Shown piece by piece: positions 12,955-26,500 of a stretch of DNA of 64,000 nt; position 1 is the stretch's first letter, and each line of letters begins with the position of its first letter. Origin of the DNA: Pycnopodia helianthoides (Eukaryota; Echinodermata; Asteroidea; Forcipulatida; Asteriidae); contig CM063251.1 in the NCBI GenBank assembly GCA_032158295.1, positions 10,889,016 to 10,953,015 of the forward strand, given 5' to 3'. The notes under the pieces were generated by a model, which saw only the letters and a program-made list of their open reading frames with translations, was not told the origin of the DNA and searched no databases. The position numbers and the translations under genes are program-made.

Positions 12955-15815
12955 GCCGATCACTTATAAGCCCCCTAAGCAGGATTCGATTGGATGTGTC
13001 ACTCAGCAGATGTTGTCGTTGAAGTTAAACCAAAGTCTCCCAAAATCTCCCCACAAAAAAATAACCAAGAAACTAACTTGTAAACCAACAGAAATTCTCG
13101 GCACACCGCAGCTCGTTTGTAGTCCTGTACTAAACATGGTAGTTTGAGAAATCCAAGAACAATAGGGACGTACCGCAATGTCATCCACACCCACACTGTA
13201 TACAGAAATCAGTATAATGATTTTCACCTTCAAAATAACATGCTTTTTGCTGCCCTCTTCAAACGAAACTACATGATAGTTTGACGTAAACCAATAGATA
13301 ATCCGATTCGAGAGGTCACAATGGTCTGTTGCTTGGGGTTCGGGGATTGTTCCTCGTCCGTGTCAGAATAAATTGCTCGTGATTGTCCTCCCCGGTGTAA
13401 ACGATTGATCGAACTGCCATTAATTATTGCTTGGTCCAGCGTGTAACCTACTCTATCGACTTTTACCGATCGTTCGATAGAAAAGCCGGGACGGATGCAA
13501 ATCGACAAGTGTTTCATGTTGCAGTACAAGGCCGTCAAAAAGGCTAACGAAAAATGACGGAAATGTGCTCTTTTTGAAGAAAGAAAATAAACAAAAATGA
13601 ACTCCATGCATCTTCACTTACTTATTACAAACTTTAAGTTTTTGGTTACCACTAAGTTGGAAAATGACGTCGAAAGGCTAACCAAAATTGATTTATCAGA
13701 CAGGTCAGAGTAATTCTTATGACAGTTCATCGTCAGTTCTGATTAAACTTATTATATCATTATTAACCGCATTGCAATACAGAGTGTTACAGTTTTTGCC
13801 AATTGTGTCTCCTCAAGTGACAATCCCTTTAAAGACCGTTAAACGAAATTAATAACTGTATTGTACATGTAGGACTACACATTTTGGGGGATAATCTACA
13901 AATAACTAATAATATGTTTTCGCAAAATGAATAAGTTTGATTAGGGTTTAAAACACAAAATAACTGATTTTTGAAAGCTTTTGCGGGGAGAAAGCGTCCA
14001 TAATGTCTAACATTGTCACACCCGTTCAGCAACAATATGCGCTGAATTGATTTTTATGTACAAGAGCAACGCCATCTTGTTTCTTTGCAAATCGTGACTG
14101 ACATGACAAATTGTTCCTTACAAATCAGACAGTTGGTAACCCCGTAAAGAAAATCGTTATTCTTTTGGACTAATCTTGTTCCAGCCAGAGCGGTTTTATT
14201 ATATTTGGATGGAGCCTTCGGCATCACCATCGATTGCTTCCCGTGCAGTCTGACTGTTGAACATGGTTCTACGAATTTCGACGCGGCGCGCATGAGCAAA
14301 CTATTAAGCGTTTTCTCGTATAACACACATGCCTGGTTAATTATTCATACATTATTATGAGGACATCACACGTATCCAGACACTCTTTACAATGGGCGTG
14401 ACATAATGTACCATCCCATTCGTTTTGAAAATAATGCGTACTTGCCAATATCATACATTTTCTTGAGGTAAAAAATTAAATCTTTACTAGACACGCTATA
14501 CCGTTGGACTGTGTTGCTGGGAACGGTGAAAAACATCAAGCGAACAATATGAAGAAGAAAAATTGCAATGCATCCCCAACCCCACCCCCACAAAAAACAC
14601 CCTAAAACGAAAAAAATATATATATATAATGACAGCTGTTTAAACGTCAGTTCATACGCACGCCGCAATCAAATGCTACGTCATTATTCGCAGTGAAAAG
14701 AACGGCCGAATGCTTTGATTTCCGAGTGTCTGTTTATGACTTTGTAAAACGTCGAGACAATGCGTTTTGCAACGACACTTGAGTCCAGTATGCACCCACC
14801 TTAGAGAGGGTGCACAACATTGGTAAGATTGTAAATATAAACGTTCACAGATTTACACATAACTGATATGGATGGTCACGGTGGAACACTTCCCATGAAA
14901 TAATTTTGCTTAAAATGATATAGTTTTTAGGAAATGAGTAAAACAACTAGTTTTTATCCCGCGTGTCCAAAACCCGATGTTTGAAAACAGTGAAAATACT
15001 GTGGTTTTCGCTATTTTCTCCTGATAATGACCGATTGAGCTCAAACTTTCACAAGCTTGTTATTTCACGTATGTCGGGGAATCGAGTTCGGATACTGGTC
15101 TTATTATGTTATACATAAGCTTTAAAGGAGTTTTATATCACAACAAGACGAAATTTCCTGTTGAATAAGACATCGGTCGAATGACCTCCGCAAAATCCTT
15201 GAAAAAAAATTACTACTGCTGTGGGGAATTGTTTTTTTGTACATGGACACATCCCTTTATACTGTAGCCATAAACGACCTATATCACCACCACTAAATTG
15301 TCTGAATACGTCACGCGGAAGTAATAATAATAGTGTCATTTGTATAGCGCCGGTACCCGCCAACTTAATAACGCTAGGGCGCTCCTCAATTAACAACCAC
15401 ATTGGAAACAAGCAAATAAAAAGCAAACAGTACAAGTTCATAAAATTAATACAGTTCAAAGATGGAGAATGACGCACGTCAATCGGGAATGATGGAGCAG
15501 TCCGTCATTTATCAAATCAGATCCAACCTATTATGAAGGTTGTTGAGTTTGTGTGTTAACAAAGCATTAATGCAGGGTTTTAACAATAGTTGAGTAACAG
15601 GTAAAAATGCACATGTTTAAATCAATGATATCTCCTGTAGACTTGACGATAGGCATAGGTTATTGAACGTGGTTTATGAGGCCCTTAGGCAAGAGCTGCA
15701 GTATACGGTATTCAAATTCAATGAAAAGGCTCTACGGAATAAAGCAATTCCACCATTGTATTCATGCTACCGTTAATTTAGATAATGGGAAATTTTCCAG
15801 GTTTCAAACCTTACC

Positions 15816-16098
15816 TATATAGACCTTTCCATTGTTGATAAACAAACCGCGCTGGTTGGCATGGAAGGCCGAATGTTAGCAAAACACTCAATCGTGTTAA
15901 CAGATGTTTGAACAAAATTCAACTCTCATTGATTGGCTGCTTTGTTTCCAACAAATTCAACACTATTTTGAATATTTGTGTAACATTGTTAAAAACTGTG
16001 GCTATTTGTTTTTGTTTTGCATTTATGGCTTTCCATAGTTTTCCGTCCTCGGTTGGCAAAAACACGGGCTGTGACGTTGCAATAGAAAGGTCTATATA
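15816..16098. mobile_element. TIR element (TATAGACCTTTC type)
   Basis: TATATAGACCTTTCC at the left is mirrored by GAAAGGTCTATATA at the right. The interior carries GCGCTGGTTGGCATGGAAGG and GGCTGTGACGTTGCAA. A second copy in the opposite orientation is in GH3 copy A intron 5 (25038-25349). Confidence 0.7.
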
Positions 16099-16126
16099 TC
16101 TAAGAAGAGTTCAGCTGGTGACAGTG

Positions 16127-16363
16127 CACTCTAAACACTCCTGGGTCAAAAATTGACCCGGATTCTGAGTCACGTGGGGCCTGATCCATTTCTGGGTCAG
16201 TGTATGACCCAGAATCTGTTTCAAAATGACACATAAATGGGTCGAAACTGACGCAGAATCCGCGTTGAAATCCAATTTTGTTTTACTTCAATTCCCTGGG
16301 TCAATACCCGGGTCAGTCTGACCCGAACTCCGGGTCAACTCTGAATCGGGAGTTTTCAGAGTG
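16127..16363. mobile_element. TIR element rich in GGGTCA/TGACCC
   Basis: CACTCTAAACACTCCTGGGTC at the left and GGGAGTTTTCAGAGTG at the right are TIRs. The interior repeatedly alternates GGGTCA and TGACCC. Related copies lie at 24310-24512 and about 23985-24165. Confidence 0.7.
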
Positions 16364-18280
16364 ATGGTAGACCACGTCAGAATTCGTTATAGTGTCATTC
16401 TGATTCAATGGGTTCTCTTTGGCATCATTTCTGTATATGCTTAAATTATGTTTGGTGCATTAATACTGCACTAATACATTTAAAAACACACAATAATAAA
16501 TAAAACAAATGAAGTAAACGACCATAACCTTTCGAGCATTTTATCCCTCATGGAGAGCGAGGTCATCACAAAAACAAACCTCAGAACAATTATAAACAAA
16601 ACAGGGACTACATAAATACACACGATTACGGGTATTTTTGAAATGTTGCCCTAGAGCTTTTGAATTACTATTTCCTGAACTTATCCAACCATTTTGCCGG
16701 TACCGGCACCGTACTGAATACAACCATTTCTTTAGACAACTTGCTACAGTAAACGACACAATTCAAATAACAAACCCTTTCAAATAACACGTGACTGATG
16801 TTATGACAACTCAAAATATTCAAAAGATACCCTTAATATTTGAAAGGCAAATACAGTTGACAGTTTTAAAGACTGGGAACTGTGCACCATAGAGCGAATT
16901 AATTTCCAACACTGTCAGATTAGTAAAGAACTAATAAACAAAATCTTAGTGCAAAAATTGAATTTAATGCTCTTATCCATTAGATGATGATAACCCTTTC
17001 TGACGTGATCACGCTTACGACCAAACTCAATTGTGCGTGTGTTAAAATAGAGATGAGTGGGAAATTCTAACTTATCATTGAGAGAATGTTGACATTCTGA
17101 AATGTTAAGATCGACTCGATGTCGTGACATTTTTCCAAAACTTCCAATCGAGATTATCTAAAGGATTAACCCGTCTTATAACCAGGAAGATAATAATAAG
17201 CCCAAAAACTTGTGACGTGCTTTACCTTAAGCTTCTCAAGAGCGCAGCTCTTCTCGGTGCGTCCATTTCTGGTTCAGACGTTGTCAATAATTTCCACGAA
17301 AATGCAAGTCGTTTAACGTTAATTTAGAGGCAGAATTTCATAAACTGCAAGAGACCAGACGAATCTTCCAGCGGAGAGATACAGTCTTTCTGAGACACAC
17401 ACACACACAAAAACCCCCTTTGTCAAGCGGAGACAAGTGCTACGATCCCTTGATACATTTATTCTGTTTGCTGTGACAATATTTATTTTTCAACCGCCCC
17501 TTTCTCTCCGTTTGATGTTACCTGTCGATTTATTGGATGGACACTCCGGTCCTTTTACAACACCAAGGCTTGACTTAAGGCTTTGGCTGAATCTGCCAGA
17601 AAATACGCATGTGCTTATATACATCGCAATCAATATGGCTGACAGTAGCCAGAGTCAAAACAGGAGACAGAGGTGTATTTTTCACTTAGGTCCGGAGTGT
17701 TTACTCGACTGCATAATAACGAACAGCAACAGCTGCAGGTGTCTCGATCAGAAATGCACACAATGTCCAACCAATAAAAACATTGAAAGAAGTTAGCTTA
17801 CACTAGGCAAGTTTTATTTGGCAAAACAGGTTATCAGCCAAATGCCATGATACATCGTTTACCACTGATCATCCACTTCTAATATTAGCTCAGCAAATGA
17901 CATTGCTGAGCATGCATGCATTATTTCCACATTTTATGAAACCTGTTCCAGGTTACAGAAAAAGTTAATAAACAACTATAAACAAGTCAGCTGGACGTTT
18001 AACGTGTCTGTTCAAAACTCCAGTCATCTATACAACCAGCTAACATAATGACCACGGAATATACTAAAATTTGGATTAGGAAACTTGTTATTACTATTAC
18101 TGTTAGCATTATATTAGTACTACCGTTATTGTATATATATGTTCGATTTAGTTTGAAATTGAGAGGTTTTTGGGAAACACCAAAAGGTCTAAACGATCGA
18201 TCTAAACTGTACTAAGCTTGATCTCACCAGCCACAGACACAAATTTATGATGCAACTCATCGTACAAATTTCTAACAATC

Positions 18281-18426
18281 AGGGCTCGATTTCACAAAGA
18301 GCTAGGATTGATTAACTGCAAATCACTCTTACATTGCTAAGTTAAGTGTGATGGCACAATACAAATAACTTTAGTAGCACTGACAGCTCATCTTAAGATG
18401 AATCTTAGTGCTTTGTCAAATCGGAC
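18281..18426. mobile_element. TIR element (GGGCTCGATTTCACAAAG type)
   Basis: GGGCTCGATTTCACAAAGAG at 18282 pairs with CTTTGTCAAATCGGACC at the right end, and an AAGCTCTTAGGAT-like core is mirrored. Short and non-coding. Confidence 0.65.
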
Positions 18427-19332
18427 CACTGGAGTTTTGAGTTGTGACATAAAATTCCAGAGATAACACAAAACGAAAACATCTTGAAATTAGATCCACA
18501 AAATGTAGATCGATGAGACCGTTGAAAAATATAACTGAGACATACAGCCTCGTGAGTCAACAAGATCCCCAAATCGTTAAAGTGATCTTCTTTTTTCGTC
18601 AACAAAAACAAATAAAACATGTCTGTCTAAAAATGCCCCACTTGTGTAACTCCACGCGTCAGAACCTCATGGAACAGAAGAATAAATCCACCAGTCCAAT
18701 ATTTAGATTCGGAATTAAGAAGAAGGATACACTTTAGATAGCAATGTTTTTTTTTAGGAAACCAACAAAGCGTACCTTTTATAATGGCGAGGTTAAACAA
18801 GGGTTTCATAAAATAAATATGGGATATTGAATGTGTCTTTTCTTTGTTCACCAATATGATTTGAGACACCATATAGATGAGAGATAGAAGGGAGAACAGG
18901 AAAATTCTTGTTTGTTGAATCATCTTATTTCTGATAATGAACTAAAGAATGCTTAAAAAGATTAAAAATACAAAATAGGTAGACTTGAGGATACAAGTTG
19001 CAAGACATTTATTTACAAACACAAGGCATTAAGCACCATGAACGTTGCACTGGAAACTTGCGGGCAAAAGCCCTAACTACAGGCTGTATAATGTTTTCAA
19101 AACGAGCGGTGTGAAAGATTGCACTTTTCAAAGGCAAATGGTGTAACCCCTTTCATTAATTTCTTACTTTTGATCTCAAACTATATGTCTTTTCGCTCCT
19201 GGTTGGAATATGGGTCTGTTAATGGGCCCGTCGTTCTGCCCAAAATAGTGGCCATTTCCTCTTCACTCGCAAGTTTACGACGAAAAAGTACTCATATCCA
19301 ACCGTCGTTGACTTATACTGAAGACCAATAAA

Positions 19333-19626
19333 ATGGCGGAAAGGTCAGTGTACGTCACTCGGGGGTCTCAGCTCCTGACCACGTACAGCGCATACCCCCA
19401 GCTGCTCGTCGGCGACGTGATGGGGGAAAGCATGAAATTCAGTTGCACCTGAGGCACAGCTTGACGATGATGTGTTGCTGAAGAGGGATTACGTACCGTA
19501 CGGGTTCAAGGGTGGAGTTGACTATGGAGTCATAAAGAATGGGATAGTGAGCAGTGATAAACTCCTGGAAATGGCGGACGAGTCTGCCGTGGGGTGTTGG
19601 TTGTTGGCCCACAGATTGCAGAAGTG
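19333..19626 (+). pseudogene. Unidentified coding-like stretch with one frameshift
   Basis: An ATG at 19333 in AAAATGGCGG context reads MAERSVYVTRGSQLLTTYSA and on to about 19450, where the frame stops. A one-base shift picks up QLDDDVLLKRDYVPYGFKGG, continuing to VGCWLLAHRLQK and a TGA near 19625. Both pieces look protein-like and have no introns. I do not recognise the family. It could be a decayed retrocopy or a transposon fragment. Confidence 0.3.
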
Positions 19627-19740
19627 ATGTGGGTACCAGAAATCCCGAAGGAGATCACGAGGAGGAGAACAACGGCTGCGAAACGGTGGCCCTGTCTTTT
19701 GGGATGACCATAGGGGTAGACGTTTCTGTCAGAAACGTTT

Positions 19741-19930
19741 CTCAGATTGTGTATTCCTACTAGGATTATTCTTCATGCGTGGACATAACCGCTCCAGATT
19801 TTTGGCGATATCTCAAAAACACTACCACCTTTTGAAGTGAAATTTTCACAGGTTAGTTTTATTGTATATATCTATATTTGTATAGGATTAAAACAATCGA
19901 ACGGTTCCAAAAACCAAAGTTATACTTTGA
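19741..19930. repeat. Partial copy of the 1992-2345 element
   Basis: Shares phrases such as GATATCTCAAAAAC, TTTTGAAGTGAAATTTTCACA and TATAGGATTAA(A)ACAA with 2220-2345. No matching left end is present. Confidence 0.6.
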
Positions 19931-20526
19931 AAAAAAGAAAGTCTTGAATGAGTTAGCATAAGTCATAAGTCAATTTGTGATGTTTTTGTAATTCAATATA
20001 TATTTATTCATATATTTTTTTACCTAAATGAATTTGTTATATTTTAATTAATTTCGGCCTGCTTGGCTGCCAGTGCAGTAAATAAATAAACCAGAAATAT
20101 TAACCATTTTAACGTGAAGTTAGTAGACTTGTAATTTTCCCCATTTGGTGACTCAATCAATTGGAAAATGAGTGAATCACCAAGTTGAATTATTGACCTT
20201 GTAATGTTATTGTTCCTCTTTATCATTGCGTGTGTACCCGCACCGTATTATGGCATGCAAGGTCAAAGGTACATGTACAACTGGCACAAACTAAACAGTT
20301 CTAAAGGTTGGATATTGCATTATTCATCACGAGTCGAGCCTCGATGCGTGGCACCAGTTATTCAGGCTATAGCATGCAATGTAACATGGCCGGCATTATT
20401 AGCACCAGTTTTTCAAAAGTTATCCGATAAATCTATCTAAAACAGTCGAACAAACATCGAGGTTAATTTGCTCAATCCGCACGGTACACGCACGGTTGCA
20501 GGTTGGCTAATTTTGAGGACTTCAAA

Positions 20527-23500
20527 ATGGCAGTAACATGGAAGTTTCGCTGCTTGGTGTGGGTATTGCTGTCTGGGTTTGTCACGGCGTATGCTGCTAA
20601 CTACTGCTGGGCCAGTGACGGCGCATGGACGGTGAAAACTGCTGCAGGTGAAACGAATACCTCCGTGGTTCAAAGAACGAGTTTGCTATTGTTGGACTAG
20701 AAGTAGGCCTAAACATTACACTGAACTCTTGTATTAACAGCCCAATCAGTGACTGTGGTTTTACGTATGTACATGTTGTATGAGAGTCAGTCAGTCTCTG
20801 TCAACGTACCGTGTAACGTGATAAAGTTCATAATAAACAAATTAAACCAAACGTGTAGACCTAATGTTCAATCTTTTATACGGGATAAATATTTTTGTTT
20901 CTGGTGTAAGTTTTCCCCAGGGAACATTACATAATTGGTTTTTGCTAACAAAACAGTTGCTGGCAGTGTAAGCACTTTATGTAATCCACCATATACATAA
21001 ACTGACAAACCTGTAGAAGTTTGAGATCGATCGGCCATCTGGGTTACGAGAAAATAGTGAAAAACCGATTGCGCCTTTGAATGTCACACAGATAAAGTGC
21101 GCGTTACAAATGCTGTTGTATTATTATTATTACACATTTGCATAAAATCATAGATTCAAAAAATGAATAAAACGCTCACTGAGCGATAAACTCCAATCGG
21201 AAAATTTGTTTATTCATTTCTCATCAAAATATGGCATTTCAGACAGAAATATTTCAAGGGATGTTTTCTACTATCATCATCAATGGACCGTGTAAGTTTT
21301 ATGTAAAATCTGTGATCAAAAAGTATATTTTACAAGTTTTTTTCCTTACCAATTCTGTAATGTTCCTTTGAGTGAAGTTATTATTGTTTGCTTTCTCGCA
21401 GGCATCTTCGCCGGTTTTTGCGTCTTGTCGACAATGATAGCTCTTCACATCTCAACTCTTCGCTGTTCGGAGACCCACACTCTAGCGACTCTGTTGGTTC
21501 AGTATTTGATGTTACAGGTTACCTATCTCACAGCGCATTCGGTTTACAGAAACATGCAAAAAGTCTGGAAGTGTCCGCGGAAGGAGCAAGAGAAATTTGT
21601 TATGAAGCTGCTCGCCCGTGATGCGAAGACGGAGTACGGCGTGCGATACGGCTTCAGCGACATCAAATCTCTTCAAGGGTTCCGTGAGAAGCATCCACTC
21701 ACTAAGTATGAGCACTATCGAGATTACTTCACCAGGCTGGCAGACGGGGAAAAGAACGTCTGCGTTGCGACAAAACTTGAACGATTTGGAACTTCGTCTG
21801 GCACAACAGGAAAAGGCAAACTTATTCCGATGGTCAGTGCAAAGCATTTTATGAAAGTTATAACGATTCTTCCAAGATTACTGTATTCTTTAGGCCCAAT
21901 ACAGAAAGTAGCTGTTCTATACTCAAAGCCCGCGGACAAATTTACAAAGTCTGGGCTACGTATTGCGCCAGCGGCGTTTATTCCCGATAGTACCATCTCA
22001 AATTTCTTCATGCACACCTTCCAGAACACGCCGACCAGTGGCTTCCAGATTTCCGCCGATTTCGAAGCCACTTACGTCAATATGCTCTTCGCTCTCACGG
22101 ACAAAAATATCGGCCAGTTTTTTGCGCCTTTTGCCTCGCAAGTCTACAGAGCATTTAAAATGCTGGAAGACGAACAGGAGATGTTTTTAGAGGATCTGAC
22201 TAAAGGAAGGGTTAGCCCCAAATTACAACTCGATGAGGGAATTCGACGATCTCTGGACGCAGCTTTGACGGCAGACCCAGCTCGAGCAGACGAACTGAGG
22301 AGGGAGTTTGCTAAAGGCTTCGTGGGCATAATGGGTAGAATCTGGCCTCATCTTGTCCACGTATCGACTATCGACATCTCTGGGTACATGAAGAAGCTTG
22401 AGGCAAGATACACAAAAGGTAAATGATCAAACAAGCACAAGTTGTTTTCAACAAGCTGAATAAAAATTATCTGAATGCAGCGGATCGGCATTGTAACACT
22501 TTTCACCTGTTATACTTGTTATAGTCTTGTGAGAGTACGCCTATTATTGTCAGTTTCGGTTGCGTGCCCCTTTAATGTTCATCAGTAGGTTGGCAAGATC
22601 TGATAAGTTGGCAAAACTGTCATGTATTAGTAATATGCAGTACATGTTTTTGATCCTTCGTGTGATTATTACCCGATGTCTTAGCAAGACAAGAAGCTCG
22701 AAAGTCCACAATATAGTTTTTTTAAAAGACTATACCACTACCACTCATAAGCGTAAACGGGGGGGGGGGGGGGGGCAGGGGGCTCGAGCCCACCCCGTGC
22801 AGAACTTTCCCCCTCTTGCCCCCACATGAGATAGACAAAAAGTACATAAATGAATTGTTTGATATACGTTGTTTCTTGCCGCACAAGAGTATTTCCTCAA
22901 CATAGAGTGTGGAGGACTATAAATAAAGGAGTGTAGAGATTTAAAGATATACCATATCAAACACATCCTACGGAAGTCTGATTTAATTGTTGTCCACGTT
23001 GTGTTAATCAACATCTCCCTGACATTAGATCCCGCACGCCCTCACCCACGAAGAGAGTACAGTCCTCATTCACGTTGGGATCGCCCCCGGCGTCCACCAA
23101 ACATTTTCTTTTCAAGAAGTTTTGATGAGATGGGTCGTACTAGAAGTAGCCAATAAGTGAAGCTTGAGACTGATTTACTTTCCATACCTAATGGCATTTC
23201 CATGTATGGTATCTTCTGATCATAATGTATTACCGTATATTATACGCGTGATGTTATGTTTACTGCAGGTACCCGACTATACTCGTCAGCCTATGCATGC
23301 ACAGAAGGGTTTATTGGCGTGAATACATGGGTGGATAAGACACCGCAGCAGTATACGTTCCTCCCTAATGACATGCTGATTGAGTTAATTCCAGAACATC
23401 TGAGGTAGGCCTTTTAAACAGCCCCACCCAATAGAAGAATCCCCTGAAGGTCGAATCAAGATGGAACAAAATGGCGATATAAGTATAACCGTAGAGTTAT

Positions 23501-26500
23501 ATAAATCTATGGTATAACCATAGAAAGGCGGAAATGTCACCAATTGCGAATTGTCAACTGCAATTGTAAACTACACAGTTATGATTAACACGTCTAAATC
23601 TGCCTTGGTTCTGCTTCAGGAAGTGGTTTGATAGACAATGTACAATATTATTGTTAGACTTACTATCACTATTTCCCGAATCCAGTTCCGAAGAGAATCC
23701 GAATACGCTGTTAATGGACGAGGTCGAGGTTGGCAAACGGTACGAAATAGCTATCAGCACTGCATCTGGCTTTTACCGTTACCGTTTGGGCGATGTGGTC
23801 GAGGTTGTGGATTTCATCGAGAGGTGCCCAGTGTTTACCGTCATGTACAGGTAAAAGATGGATCGCATAATGCTTTTAGTTAGATTGAAAAGCAGATTCG
23901 TGCATGTTTACCATTTTGAAATAAATGTGGAACGTACTACTCTAGACCCATTTCTGCAATTATTCCTCTTGACCTTTCAATGCACTTCCGGGTTGGAATT
24001 GACCTGTATCCGGGCCCCGTGTATTCTGATCCATTTCTAGGTCAATATGACCACGAATCTGTGTCAAATTGGCCAATAAATGGTCGCAGAGTCCGAGTTA
24101 AAATCCCATTTCTTACCACTTTCCAGGTCAGACTGACCTGGAAATGGGTCAATTCTGCGTTGTACAAAAACCATGTTTACCTCAATGAACAAACAACTTT
24201 CGAAAGACGTGCATCTAATTATGATTACCACTCCCAGGTAAAGTTTTCTGCGGGAAAAGGGCCATAAAAGTTAGTTAAAGACTCTCAACTGGAAACTCGT
24301 TACAAATTTCACTCTAAAAACTCCTGGTTCAGAATTAACCCGGATTCCGGTAGCCAGAGGGCTGACCAAATTCTTGTTTTTTTTATATACAAAAACTGGT
24401 GTTTTAACTTGGATTTTGCGTCAGTTTGAACCATTTTTGGGTCAATTTGACACGACTTCCGGCCCACAGGAACAAGATTCGGGTCAATTCTGGTCTGGAA
24501 GTTTTTAGGGTAAAGAGCCAGCACTAAATTACACCTTGTTTGATCGTGCAAGAAATTATGATAAATGAACAAACACAGGAATTCATTCGAATGAGACAAA
24601 TGAAGCGACAAAAAATTAAAAGAAAAATATGAATTTCATTTGTTTTCATGTCAGAACTGGTGAACTACTGAACCTTCGTAGTGAGAAGATTGACGCACTG
24701 GTGGTAAACAAAGCCATACAAGAAAGCTTGGAAGGATGGGATGGAGCTACTCTAGTGGAATGGGCATGCGCAGAGAGCCCACTTTTACATGATGACAACA
24801 ATGGTACGTAGTTGGTAAAGTTGTACATTGGGCCAACAGGGCAGATAGACCCATTGATCTACTTATACTGTCAGTATAATGTAGATCAATGCCCCTTGCA
24901 TTGACCGCCATTGCTGTGGTCAAACAATGGAAACGCGCACACCGCGCGGCAATTCTCGGCCAATGATTGGTCTTCCTTTGACCTCAGTGAGGGCGCTGTT
25001 TTGGGCTTGTAACGTCATATATTATTATGCAAGGTGTCTATAGACCTTTCTGTTGCAACGTCACGGCTCAAATTTTGCCAACCAAGGTTTGAAAACTATG
25101 TGAAGCTAAAATGCAGAGCAAAAACAGATAGCCACAGTTTGTAACAAAGTTGCACAAAATAATATTCAAAACTAGTGTTGAATTTATTGGAAACAAACAA
25201 GCAACCAACTATGCGATGTATTTTTAATCAAGTGAAAGTTTGCAGAAAATCAATGTTAAATTTGGTCACAACATCGGTTAACACGATTACATTCGGCCGT
25301 CCATGCCAACCAGCGCGGTTCGTTTATCACAGTTTAGACAGGTCTATACTGTGTCCCGAATATACCAAACTAGCCCAAACTAACCGTTCCTTTTTTAATC
25401 TTACGTGCCTACCGTATTTTCTTCAAAGGGAAGTTAGTAAACAAGATTTTTGTAAGGCAGGAACAAAATGATCATCAAATTATATTATATTTTTTGACAA
25501 AATTAGAAATCTTGACAATTTTTTTGTTCCTTCCAGATGGTGAATACGACATGTATTATTTACTTTTCGTTGAGCTCGAATCAGACAAGGAGATCCGATT
25601 ATCTGCTGAACAGATGTCAATGGTAATTACTTATCATAAATTGTATTTTAAACGAGTAATTCTTATTATTAAGAAATGGCAGACTTGACATTGACAGCCA
25701 TGCCGTTTTATTCCGGTTTTAGACTTGTCTATAAGTCCATTCATTTGTCTCGGAGGAAGGAATCTATGGCCCTTTTTAAAACCAGGCTTCGGCTGGGCTT
25801 GGGCTTTGTCGGACTGTTTGAAGCCCCAAACCGAAAGTGCACGTTTTCATAATAACTGTCGAAGGCTAACCCGTGGTTTCGAAAAGGTCCTATGCATATG
25901 AAGCACGGTGCACTTTGTAACTTATACAGAATTTGAATGAGAGAACAAAAAAGACAGTAATAATTATGGATTAGTACAAATAACTGTGACTGATATCTCA
26001 TAAGGATGACTTAAAAAATGTCAGACATGAAATACACTTAAGAATATGAAATATATCTCATTAATATGGATTAATTGAGACAAGTCTTAATTATGACTTG
26101 TGTCAATTGTACTTATTTATAATTAGATGTGGTCATAGTTATGACCTATAATTCTGAATCTCTTTTCTAAATGTCCCTTTCCATAAACTTGAGCTTCTGA
26201 AAACCAAATAATGAAAATGGATAACATGCGTTTTCAGGATTGATGAATGCGCAATCCGGACACCTCATACAGAGAGAGGACAAGGGGGAATGAAAAGCAA
26301 AAGCCCCGGGAGGGACAGAGTATAAAGCTCTGGATGACCTTCACTTTTGTGTAAAAACTATTATTATCTGAAAGTCCTATTATAAATACACGGGAGGGGA
26401 CACAAATTTAATTATGACCGAAAAGCATAAACTTGCCCCAACCATATCTTTGACAATATTATCATTAATGTTTTATTTCAGTTCGACAAATCTCTACGAA

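Larger units (their letters stand above)
12955..20526. other. Intergenic region between LRRC71 and GH3 copy A
   Basis: About 7.6 kb between the LRRC71 start and the first GH3 exon. Apart from TIR elements at 15816-16098, 16127-16363 and 18281-18426, a half element at 19741-19930, an AC-rich run near 17398 and a broken coding-like stretch at 19333-19626, I see no supported gene. The ORFs at 13269-13607 (minus) and 17437-17796 (plus) lack recognisable domains. Confidence 0.6.

Noticed and set aside
13269..13607. 112-residue minus-strand frame
   Set aside because: No recognisable motif, no supporting splice structure, and no relation to neighbouring genes.
17437..17796. 119-residue plus-strand frame with a hydrophobic start and several cysteines
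   Set aside because: The cysteine pattern matches no family I know, and the frame may be chance. An inner ATG at about 17636 gives a cysteine-containing peptide, but nothing confirms it.
22756..22774. Poly-G tracts (also near 11123, 34413, 34968, 45043, 47398 and 60782)
   Set aside because: Simple homopolymers; no evidence for G-quadruplex function beyond composition, and their lengths are prone to sequencing error.
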